DNA of 64,000 nucleotides. Source: Rhabdobacter roseus (GTDB taxonomy: Bacteria > Bacteroidota > Bacteroidia > Cytophagales > Spirosomataceae). Shown here in pieces: positions 8,949 to 15,793 of the stretch; the first letter of the stretch is position 1; each line of letters opens with the position of its first letter. A program made the position numbers and the translations under genes. The DNA lies in the NCBI RefSeq assembly GCF_014202275.1, contig NZ_JACHGF010000009.1, positions 124,001 through 188,000 on the forward strand, written 5' to 3'. The notes under the pieces were generated by a model, which searched no databases, was not told the origin of the DNA, and was given only the letters and a program-made list of their open reading frames with translations.

Positions 8949-8995
8949 AAAGTACCTTCCAAACGACCCGCGAAAGGGTACCTGGAAGGTACTTT
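8949..8995. terminator. Gene-end hairpin built from the GTAC motif
   Basis: AAAGTACCTTCC (8949-8960) pairs perfectly with GGAAGGTACTTT (8984-8995) around a 23-nt loop that carries another GGTACC. It lies between the convergent aminopeptidase and beta-helix lipoprotein genes and probably ended the aminopeptidase transcript before the insertion. Confidence 0.55.
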
Positions 8996-9015
8996 GCTTA
9001 CTACTCTAGCCAGAA

Positions 9016-10215
9016 CTACTCTTTCAAAAGATTCGCTTGCCCGTTATTTTCAAAGGCATTGGCCGTCAGGACGTCGTCGTTGATGCGGGCCTGGTAGTTG
9101 ACAAAAATACCGTGGCCGCCGCTCTGGCTGATCCTGGAATTGCGGATGGTCATGGCGGCCTGGCTACCGTAAACGGCAACGGTGGTCTTTTTGGCCGATA
9201 CCAGCGCAATGCTCCCGCCGCCGCTGAGGTGGACGTGCTCCAGCACGTTGCGAACGCTGGGCGAGTAGCAGATCAGCCCCCGCCAGTACCCCGCTCCGGC
9301 TTCAGCCCCTTTGATGGTAATGGGCGCGGCCGCCGTGCCGCGGGCGTCCAGGTAGGCTTCCGCATTCACGCTCAGCTGCACGTCACGGCCCAGTTCGAGC
9401 GTCACGCCGGGTGCTAGTTTCCAGTCGGCCTTTACGCTGAGGTTGCCCACCAGGCGGTAGGGCGTTTGGTCCGTAAAGCCTTCCCAAAGTACCTCCCCGG
9501 CCGTACCGCGCGACAGCTCCGACGCAGCGATCTCGACCACGTTGCGGCCGTTGCTTTGGGTAAATACCGAGCTCTTGTCGAGGTACTTGACGTTGTTGGC
9601 ATCCAGGGTAATGCCCGCCAACGTATTGTTCCCGAACGTATTGGCTGCGAAGCTACGCAGCACCGCGCCGTCCTGCACCAACAGGCCGTAGCCGTCGTGG
9701 TGCGCCAGCAGGCTGTTTTTCAGGGCCAGCTGCGCCTTGGAATTACCCACCAGCGCTACTCCCGCTTTGATGTTGCTCGTCAGCGGGCGGCTCCCCGCGT
9801 AAAGTACCTCCACGTGGTCCAGTGCGTTGGCACTGCTGGCTGAGTAGATGATGATCCCGGCCCAGGTACCTTTGCTTTTTTCGATTCCCGTAAACCGAAT
9901 CTTCTTGTCGGCTTGTCCCTGGGCGATCAGGATGCCACCGTTATCGTTGATCTCGAGCCGGCCATCGCGGGCAAAGGCGATCACCACGCCGGGCCGGATG
10001 GTAAGCTCGGCCTTGACGAACAGGGTACCGTTCACGATATAGTCCGGCAGGTTAGGGTCCGCGACGCGGTCTTCCAGTACCGTTTTGGCGGCAATTTCCG
10101 TCCCCAGTACCAGGGGCTCCACAATCTCGTCTACGGGGGGGACATTCTTTTCTTTACAACCTACCAGCCACACAGACAGGGCAAAACAGAGGCCTAGGAG
10201 TTGGTTTGTTTTCAT
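9016..10215 (-). CDS. Beta-helix surface lipoprotein
   Basis: This protein of 399 residues has a lipoprotein signal (MKTNQLLGLCFALSVWLVGC, lipid-bearing C20). The mature part repeats hydrophobic/Asn/Gly rungs typical of right-handed parallel beta-helices (for example 'ALDHVEVLYAGS', 'VLEHVHLSGGGS', 'MTIRNSRISQSGGHGIFVN'). The pattern suggests two similar halves, each starting with a 'G.L.V.A...I.PGV.I....' capping segment. Such proteins bind or sometimes cleave polysaccharides, but no catalytic motif can be identified. It is the last gene of a minus-strand cluster of envelope proteins. Confidence 0.82.
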   Translation of the reverse strand: MKTNQLLGLCFALSVWLVGCKEKNVPPVDEIVEPLVLGTEIAAKTVLEDRVADPNLPDYIVNGTLFVKAELTIRPGVVIAFARDGRLEINDNGGILIAQGQADKKIRFTGIEKSKGTWAGIIIYSASSANALDHVEVLYAGSRPLTSNIKAGVALVGNSKAQLALKNSLLAHHDGYGLLVQDGAVLRSFAANTFGNNTLAGITLDANNVKYLDKSSVFTQSNGRNVVEIAASELSRGTAGEVLWEGFTDQTPYRLVGNLSVKADWKLAPGVTLELGRDVQLSVNAEAYLDARGTAAAPITIKGAEAGAGYWRGLICYSPSVRNVLEHVHLSGGGSIALVSAKKTTVAVYGSQAAMTIRNSRISQSGGHGIFVNYQARINDDVLTANAFENNGQANLLKE

Positions 10216-10272
10216 GGCAATTTGGTTTTAACATCAATGAATGATAAGAAAAAAAGTAGGTGTGGATATACG

Positions 10273-10677
10273 TCAGGTACCTCGTTGGCCAGCGGCGGGC
10301 TGGGGGAAATACCCACGGCCCACCGGCGGCGGCTCAGCCACGGGGTAGCTACTCGCCGAGTCCGTTTTCAACGTTTGCGGGCTGAGCTCGGCGTAGTGAA
10401 CCGCCTTCGTCCGCGGCAAGTTCAGGTATTGGTCGCGCAGTGGCGGGGGTACTTGGGCACGGGCTTGCTCCAAGGGCTTGGGCTGGGTACTCGGGGCGCA
10501 GCGCTCGTTCCGGCCACCGGGCGGTAAAGTACTGGCACCGACGACTGATTTTTCGGCGCACTGGCTCAGGGTGGTCGGCAGGGTGAGGGTCCGTTTGCTT
10601 TTACTGACGTCAATCCCCACCACCAGGCACACGCCAAACAGGAACATCAGGAAAGAGCGCAGGGCTGTTTGTTTCAT
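10273..10677 (-). CDS. Hypothetical small secreted protein
   Basis: This open frame of 134 codons lies between two lipoprotein genes on the same strand. It begins with a plausible membrane or signal segment (MKQTALRSFLMFLFGVCLVVGI) and continues as a proline-rich, low-complexity sequence with two cysteines. I recognise no family. The leader and the co-directional position favour a real gene; the odd composition and the overlap of motif-rich DNA argue for caution. Confidence 0.4.
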   Translation of the reverse strand: MKQTALRSFLMFLFGVCLVVGIDVSKSKRTLTLPTTLSQCAEKSVVGASTLPPGGRNERCAPSTQPKPLEQARAQVPPPLRDQYLNLPRTKAVHYAELSPQTLKTDSASSYPVAEPPPVGRGYFPQPAAGQRGT

Positions 10678-10732
10678 TTTTTGAATCAGGTATAGAATGG
10701 ATTAAACTACGGGCAAGGTACCTTGAACCAGA

Positions 10733-11488
10733 CTACTCGAGGTACCTGATGAAGGCGCTGTTGGGGCCCCAGATGTTATCCGGCTCGAAGTCGACCTGGA
10801 GGGTACTTTGGTAGTTGTCGTTCGAGAAGTGCTTCACCAGCATCAGCGGGTGGCGGACGCCTCCTCTGACGTACTCGGCGGTCATCGTGTAGCGGCCCAG
10901 CGGAATATCCACCAGGTTGCCGTAGTCGTTGGTGTGGGGCTGGCCGTGCCGCAGCTTGAGGGTTTTTCCGTCGGAGCCGTCGATGAGTTTTCCCACGGGC
11001 ACGAGCGTAAACTCGATGTTTTCGGAATCGTAGATCTGACTCATCACGTCTTTATTGACACTGATCGTGGCCCCGTAGTACCCCTGCGAATCCAGATGCC
11101 GCCGCCCGCTCAGCTTCCACTCAAAGTTCGTTACGGCCCCGTCGATACTGAACTCCTCGTACTTGTCGGGGTGCAGGTCCAGGGTATACTGCTTGCCATT
11201 ATAGGTACGGGTGAGGGTGGCCGTGGCCAGGAAAGTACCGGTTGGGGGTAGTTGTATTTTGTAAAAACCCTGCTCGTTGGTGGTCCCGACGGCGTACGAA
11301 TTATAAAACATGGTGTTGTCGATCACCACCTTCACGCCCGGCATGGGCTTTCCGTTGGTGTCGGTGACGCGCCCCGTGGCGTAGCCCTTCTGGGGGGCGC
11401 CGTCGGGAGCAGCGTCGTTTGGACTACAGGCCGTAGCCAGGATGAGGAGCAAAAAATAGCATTGGCAGGTACTTAAAAAGGATCTCAT
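10733..11488 (-). CDS. Lipoprotein with carboxypeptidase-regulatory-like domain
   Basis: This protein (251 residues) has a lipoprotein leader ending in LILATAC. Residues about 35-110 form a CarboxypepD_reg/transthyretin-like beta-sandwich (GRVTDTNGKPMPGVKVVIDN ... TTNEQGFYKIQLPPTG), also found at the N-terminus of SusC proteins. The remaining 140 residues have no recognisable family. It is probably anchored in the outer membrane. It lies 78 bp downstream of the HEEFH protein gene on the same strand, so co-expression is likely. Confidence 0.75.
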   Translation of the reverse strand: MRSFLSTCQCYFLLLILATACSPNDAAPDGAPQKGYATGRVTDTNGKPMPGVKVVIDNTMFYNSYAVGTTNEQGFYKIQLPPTGTFLATATLTRTYNGKQYTLDLHPDKYEEFSIDGAVTNFEWKLSGRRHLDSQGYYGATISVNKDVMSQIYDSENIEFTLVPVGKLIDGSDGKTLKLRHGQPHTNDYGNLVDIPLGRYTMTAEYVRGGVRHPLMLVKHFSNDNYQSTLQVDFEPDNIWGPNSAFIRYLE

Positions 11489-11566
11489 GGCTTATTGGTT
11501 ATTGATTAAAAATGGGTATTCAGGGTTCAAAAAAATTCGTCGAGGGCATGGGAAATTTCGTAACGA

Positions 11567-13084
11567 TTATAGATATACGTCATTGTATTTTTTTCCAAAG
11601 TACCCCAGGAAGCCCAGCCGCCCGCCAGTATTGGGCCGCAGGTACGGATGGCCCGCCACCCAGCCGCTGGTTTTGGTCTCAACGGCCGCGTACAGGCTCC
11701 AGGTCGGGTTGAGGCGGTAGGCCGCTTTCAGGTGCAGCAGTCCGCCGAGCTGGCCTTTTTGGTCGTCGAAGCGCTGGCGGACGGGCTGTTGCCACAGCAT
11801 CAGCAGGGGCTGGAGCCGTAGTTCTTTTCCGGACGGCAGCGGCAGCAGAAAGGTACTTTCCAGCTCCAGGCCGGGGTAGAAGCGGTGCTTATTCTGGTAG
11901 CCGTGGAAGCTCAGCAGGTACGGCCTTCCCTTGTGCTCCAGCAGCAAATCGGTGCTGAGATCGTAGCCAAAACCCGTGAGGTAGTGCCGCACGGCAAAGT
12001 TGAAGGCCGTGTGTTGATTAAGCCGTATCCGGTTGACTCCCAGCATGAAGGGCGACAAAAAATTGAGGTACTGCAGCTTACCCATTTTGGCGAGGTAGTC
12101 GTACTCCTCCTGGGTGAGCGTGGTGGTTTTGCGGGCTCGGTCGATCCCCACCCCGCTCGGGTGTATACCCCGCGCGGCGTAGGGTTCATCGGGCCGGAAC
12201 AGATCATACACCCAGGCCGTAAAGTCCCAGCCCACGAAGTCGCGGTCGGCGATCTGGGTACCGTAGTGGTTCATGCTGTCGATGCTGGCGTTGAAGTCGG
12301 GCCGCTTAAACTGGTTGACGTAGTCGACGGCGTGCTTGGTTAGGAGTACGTTCAGGAGCACGTTGGGATAGCGGGCCGCGCGGTAAAAGTTATCCTTTTG
12401 CAAACCGCGCATCAGTAAAAACTCACTTTCGATCCCCGCCGCAAAGCTACGCACCAGCTCCTGAGGTACCTGCTGCTTGAGGCGGACCAAGTCTTCGTCA
12501 AGTACCCTACTCACCGAGCCGTTGGCGTAGCCACCGTTCAGGCGGTTGTATGTTTCGTCGTACGAAGGTACCCGGTGGATCGTCAGGGCGTTGCGATGAA
12601 ACTCTTCGTGCAGCCACTGCGGCGAAAAAAGTACCCCCTGATAGGTAAAAAGCAGATCCACCAGGCCCGAGGAGAGGTTGGCCAGCACGCGGTTGTAGAA
12701 CGCCCGCCGCCGGGTATCGGGCGGGAGCAGGCGGCCCCAGAGCTGGTTGTTGAGGTAGTAGTTGGTACTGTGGAAATTTTTCGTAAACGCCAGCGCCTGC
12801 GGCATCGAGGGGCTTTCGTAAGCCGCTACATAATCCCGAAAGGCAGGTACCTCGCCCGAAGTACCTCCCCGCTTGGCTACCCGCATGTGCGCGGCCTGGC
12901 GCAGAAAGGGGAAGTCCACCAGCGGAAAATCCAGGTACAGCCCGTAGGCGTTCGCTCGGGTGCTATCCTGCGGTTGTGAATTTTCCTTCGACGGGGTACT
13001 TGGCGGGTCTGCCGCGTGGCCTTTCGGAGGGCACGCAAAGGCCAGCCAAAGTACCCCCAAAAGGTACTTGATCTTTAATTTCAT
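11567..13084 (-). CDS. Exported protein with HEEFH motif and beta-rich C-terminus
   Basis: This 505-residue protein has an N-terminal signal sequence (KYLLGVLWLAFACPPKGHA). The central region contains HEEFH at residues 159-163, matching the zincin HExxH pattern, inside a predicted helical domain (SSGLVDLLFTYQGVLFSPQWLHEEFHRNALTIHR). After about residue 330 the sequence alternates polar and hydrophobic residues and ends in aromatic strands (RLGFLGYFGKKYNDVYL), suggesting an outer-membrane barrel or beta-sandwich. I do not recognise the family; metalloprotease activity is a guess from one motif. It is the first gene of the minus-strand envelope cluster. Confidence 0.65.
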   Translation of the reverse strand: MKLKIKYLLGVLWLAFACPPKGHAADPPSTPSKENSQPQDSTRANAYGLYLDFPLVDFPFLRQAAHMRVAKRGGTSGEVPAFRDYVAAYESPSMPQALAFTKNFHSTNYYLNNQLWGRLLPPDTRRRAFYNRVLANLSSGLVDLLFTYQGVLFSPQWLHEEFHRNALTIHRVPSYDETYNRLNGGYANGSVSRVLDEDLVRLKQQVPQELVRSFAAGIESEFLLMRGLQKDNFYRAARYPNVLLNVLLTKHAVDYVNQFKRPDFNASIDSMNHYGTQIADRDFVGWDFTAWVYDLFRPDEPYAARGIHPSGVGIDRARKTTTLTQEEYDYLAKMGKLQYLNFLSPFMLGVNRIRLNQHTAFNFAVRHYLTGFGYDLSTDLLLEHKGRPYLLSFHGYQNKHRFYPGLELESTFLLPLPSGKELRLQPLLMLWQQPVRQRFDDQKGQLGGLLHLKAAYRLNPTWSLYAAVETKTSGWVAGHPYLRPNTGGRLGFLGYFGKKYNDVYL

Positions 13085-13468
13085 GGCTCTATTTTCAATA
13101 AAAAAATCAGCAATACTTCCGCCGCCCGGAGGTACTTGCGGGCCATAAAGTACCCAGCTGCTTTATCCAAAGCACATAAGGTACCTGGTAGCGCAAAAGG
13201 CTACGCCCGCTCGAAAACCGAACGACGACTGCGGCCTGGCTAAGCCACGCCTGCCCCTGACGGGGGTACTTGAACGAAGGGATTTTGGGATATGAGAAGT
13301 GAGCTTTTGATCACTCCCGGCAAAGATAAGAAAGTAAACGTTTCATGGCTTTTATGGCTAAATATTATTCTGCAAAATTGGGGCGTGTATCCGCTAAAAA
13401 ATTGTAAAAATTCGGCGTTTTACGCAACGGCATGTTTCCTCACTACCACCCAAAGTACCCCGTTCCCG
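13085..13468. other. 384-bp intergenic region upstream of the HEEFH gene
   Basis: This region lies between the AraC-family gene and the HEEFH gene, both on the minus strand. It contains several GGTACYT motif copies near 13131-13184 and an AT-richer part near 13340-13430. I see no convincing coding frame, RNA gene or promoter match in it. Confidence 0.5.
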
Positions 13469-14287
13469 CTACTCGTTTGGATAAACCCCGTTTGGATAAA
13501 CCCTAAAGGCACTGATGGATTTCATGCTCCGGAAAAGTGCCTTGGGCGAAACCCCCGAGAAAGCCTTCAGGTCGCGGGCAAAATGAGCCTGGTCAAAGTA
13601 CCCCAGCTCGTAGGCGTACTGCGTCAGGGGCACGTCGGGCTGGTGGTGGTGCAGCAGGGTGTGCAGGCGCACCAGCGAAGCGTACTTTTTGGGCGAAGTA
13701 CCTACCTGACTCCGAAAGCGCTTTTCCAGTCGGCTCTGGCTGATGTGCAGCTGGCTGGCGAGCTCACTCATGGGCAACACGCCCTGGCTTTCGTAGATAA
13801 AACAAAGCGCTCCCTGCACCAGGGGGTCGGGCGAGGTATGGAGCAGGCGGGTGGTAAAAAAATGGTCGAGCACCCGCACTTTTTCGGCCTGGGTCGGGGC
13901 CAGCACAAAGCGCTCGGTCAGTTCCTCCAGCGTACTGGCCGACACAAAAGCCTCCAGCGCGCTGCTGCCGTTGAAGAGCTCGTGCAGTGGTACTTTGAAA
14001 AAAGTACCCGCGCCCAAAGCCGTGAAATGAATGGTGACGAATTCGGAGGGCTGCATGTGAAAACTACGCCAGTGGTCGTGCAGCCCGAAAAGCTCGGCGC
14101 GAACTTCCACGGCAGAGGTACCCTGGGTGGACGTAAGGAGCCCGTCCGGGTAGATGCCCATCACCAGCACCTGGTTGGGCAGGACGTTGTACGACATCGG
14201 CTCGGTGAACTTAATGATCGCGTAGCTTTCGATGTAGGGGCGCAACGCTTCACTGGGTGGATACGCGTCAAAAAAATCCATACGCAC
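13469..14287 (-). CDS. AraC-family transcriptional regulator
   Basis: This protein of 272 residues has an N-terminal ligand-binding-type domain (about 1-150, similar to the DUF6597 type) and a C-terminal double helix-turn-helix (about 155-255: LPMSELASQLHISQSRLEKRFRSQVGTSPKKYASLVRL and PLTQYAYELGYFDQAHFARDLKAFSGVSPKALF). The second helix-turn-helix carries the family signature. The last codons (VYPNGVYPNE) are encoded by two exact copies of a 15-bp tandem repeat. The ATG at 14281 is an alternative start. It is divergent from the cupin gene, a natural candidate target. Confidence 0.92.
   Translation of the reverse strand: MRMDFFDAYPPSEALRPYIESYAIIKFTEPMSYNVLPNQVLVMGIYPDGLLTSTQGTSAVEVRAELFGLHDHWRSFHMQPSEFVTIHFTALGAGTFFKVPLHELFNGSSALEAFVSASTLEELTERFVLAPTQAEKVRVLDHFFTTRLLHTSPDPLVQGALCFIYESQGVLPMSELASQLHISQSRLEKRFRSQVGTSPKKYASLVRLHTLLHHHQPDVPLTQYAYELGYFDQAHFARDLKAFSGVSPKALFRSMKSISAFRVYPNGVYPNE
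13474..13503. repeat. Two exact 15-bp tandem copies at the AraC 3' end
   Basis: The unit CGTTTGGATAAACCC occurs twice in a row. Each unit holds the inverted repeat GTTT-ggat-AAAC plus a C-rich spacer. In the AraC frame it encodes VYPNG and extends the C-terminus. Its architecture matches the arrays at 48451 and 54285. Confidence 0.85.
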
Positions 14288-14672
14288 GTAAATTTTCTTT
14301 ATACTTTCATGGCAAACTTAGAACCCATGACCCCGCCCGGTACCTAATGGTTTGAAAGGCAAGAAAAAAAAGTACGCCTTCGTCTCCTGCCGCCGGATCT
14401 GCCGTACAAAGGTCGGGTACCTGGCGCACATGGGCTGGCCCATTTACTCAGTGGTACCGGCCAGTAGCTAAGTTACCATTTTCACTTTATTCTGAATTGC
14501 TGCCGATGAAGCGCGGTGGGCAGCCCGCTGAGGTAGCCAGCGCTATTTTGTGGCTACTCTCGGAGGAGTCGTCGTTTTGTACGGGTACTTTTATTGATAG
14601 TACGGGAGGAAGGTAGTTTTGAAAAAACCTTATGGCCAAAGTACCTTGCAGCTCCTCAACCAGCGCCATCCT
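14288..14672. other. 385-bp divergent region between araC-type and cupin genes
   Basis: This region holds the promoter of the cupin gene (14594-14621) and presumably that of the AraC-type gene, for which I see no good match. It contains four or more GTAC motif copies. No further gene is apparent. Confidence 0.5.
14594..14621 (+). promoter_or_regulatory. Predicted promoter of the cupin gene
   Basis: TTG at 14594-14596 and TAGTTTTG at 14614-14621 are separated by 17 bp, matching the Bacteroidota -33/-7 pattern. Transcription would begin near 14628, so the cupin must start at ATG 14673 rather than further upstream. Confidence 0.6.
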
Positions 14673-15005
14673 ATGCATTTATCCGTTCAGCAAGCAACCC
14701 AGCAACTTCAACAAGCCGGAAGCCTTTTTCTGGAAGTATTCCGGCACGGCAGCCTTTCGGTGGAAGTTTACAAACCGAAAGACGTAGATCTTCAACAGCC
14801 GCATCCGCGTGACGAGGTCTACGTGATTATGTCGGGAAAAGGTACTTTTAATTTGGCCGGTCAAAGGTACCTTTTCCAGCCGGGTGATTTTTTGTTCGTG
14901 CCCGCGGGCGTGGAGCATCGCTTTGAAGATTTTAGCGGCGATTTTTCAACCTGGGTACTTTTCTACGGCCCCGAAGGCGGCGAAAAGCCTACCACCAACG
15001 GCTAA
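14673..15005 (+). CDS. Small single-domain cupin protein
   Basis: This 110-residue protein is a lone cupin barrel. Motif 1 appears as HPRDEVYVIMSGKGTFNLAG (histidine and glutamate metal ligands) and motif 2 as FQPGDFLFVPAGVEHRFEDF (final histidine ligand). Such proteins bind a metal and may be small-molecule dioxygenases, isomerases or sensors; the exact role cannot be read from sequence. ATG 14673 is chosen because upstream in-frame codons overlap the promoter. It is convergent with the collagen-like lipoprotein gene. Confidence 0.85.
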   Translation: MHLSVQQATQQLQQAGSLFLEVFRHGSLSVEVYKPKDVDLQQPHPRDEVYVIMSGKGTFNLAGQRYLFQPGDFLFVPAGVEHRFEDFSGDFSTWVLFYGPEGGEKPTTNG

Positions 15006-15026
15006 GCGCACTGCCGCTGGTGGTAG
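14989..15026. terminator. Hairpin between convergent genes
   Basis: The 14-nt arms 14989-15002 and 15013-15026 pair with one mismatch (CTACCACCA against TGGTGGTAG outermost). The left arm overlaps the last cupin codons. It could serve both converging transcripts. Confidence 0.5.
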
Positions 15027-15036
15027 GTAGGTACCT

Positions 15037-15606
15037 TTAGTCAGGAAGATTAAAAAGCTCCTTTACTTCCTGGTAGGTGAGTTTTTCGTAGTTGAGGCGG
15101 CCCGCCTGCGCGCCCGGAATGAGCACGTACCGGAACTGGTAGTTGCTGGTAGGTACCACGGGGCCGTTCATGGGCGTGGACCACAGCCGGATGGACCCCA
15201 CCGAAGCCAGCGAATAGTCCACCAGCTCTTCGGTAAACTGCGCCACGATGGACACCGGCAGCTGGCGGATCTGGTTATTTTCCGTGGGGTGCTTAAGGTA
15301 CACCATCACCACGCCTTGGTCCATGATCTGCTGGGACAAGGGTGCCGCACTCATATCCAGGTAGAATTTTTCCTTTCCGTTGAGGGTCGTGCGGGTCCAG
15401 GTACCCAGGGTACTTGCCGCCCGCCAGCTCGAATAAATCACGTTGGCCGTGCCCGTGGCCCCTTGCGAGCCCGCAGGCCCCTGTGGGCCCGTTGGCCCCG
15501 GTGTACCCGCCGGGCCCGCTGGCCCCGCCGGACCTTCACAGGCGGCAATTCCTATGACTAAACTTGCTAATACCAGACAGCTTGCCAGTAGATTTCTTTT
15601 CTTCAT
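15037..15606 (-). CDS. Collagen-like lipoprotein
   Basis: This 189-residue lipoprotein starts at the ATG on 15606 (MKKRNLLASCLVLASLVIGIAAC, lipid-bearing C23). Directly after the lipobox comes a collagen-like Gly-X-Y stretch of about ten triplets (GPAGPAGPAGTPGPTGPQGP...), probably a rigid stalk. A globular domain of about 135 residues follows, with no family I recognise. An in-frame extension upstream to 15795 is unlikely because it would overlap the polA promoter and bury the signal peptide. Confidence 0.82.
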   Translation of the reverse strand: MKKRNLLASCLVLASLVIGIAACEGPAGPAGPAGTPGPTGPQGPAGSQGATGTANVIYSSWRAASTLGTWTRTTLNGKEKFYLDMSAAPLSQQIMDQGVVMVYLKHPTENNQIRQLPVSIVAQFTEELVDYSLASVGSIRLWSTPMNGPVVPTSNYQFRYVLIPGAQAGRLNYEKLTYQEVKELFNLPD

Positions 15607-15759
15607 TTGTTTCTTTCCGTTGTAGATATGTATAAAAACGCCCCGAATATCCTGATTTGACCAGACATAAGCAAAAAATGTTCCATTTTCGAGCGGGTAC
15701 TTCGCTATCGTAATCCCGACAATATTCGGCCCCGCTTCTGTTAATTTCCCCGGAGGTAG

Positions 15760-15767
15760 TATCTTTG
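15760..15767 (+). promoter_or_regulatory. -7 element of polA promoter
   Basis: TATCTTTG matches TAnnTTTG and ends 26 bp before the polA ATG. No strict -33 TTG is found at the right distance. Confidence 0.45.
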
Positions 15768-15793
15768 AATAACCGATTCCAACCAACCCGCTC

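Noticed and set aside
8754-9083. Plus-strand frame across the repeat copy and downstream DNA
   Set aside because: It reads the duplicated aminopeptidase tail out of frame, as shown by comparison with the intact copy at 6719.
13292-14347. Plus-strand frame of 351 codons across the AraC-type gene
   Set aside because: The minus-strand AraC protein has intact helix-turn-helix motifs; the plus-strand translation has no recognisable features.
15443-15561. Gly-Pro-Ala-coding stretch as a DNA repeat of separate interest
   Set aside because: The 9-bp periodicity follows from the collagen-like protein sequence of the lipoprotein and needs no further explanation.
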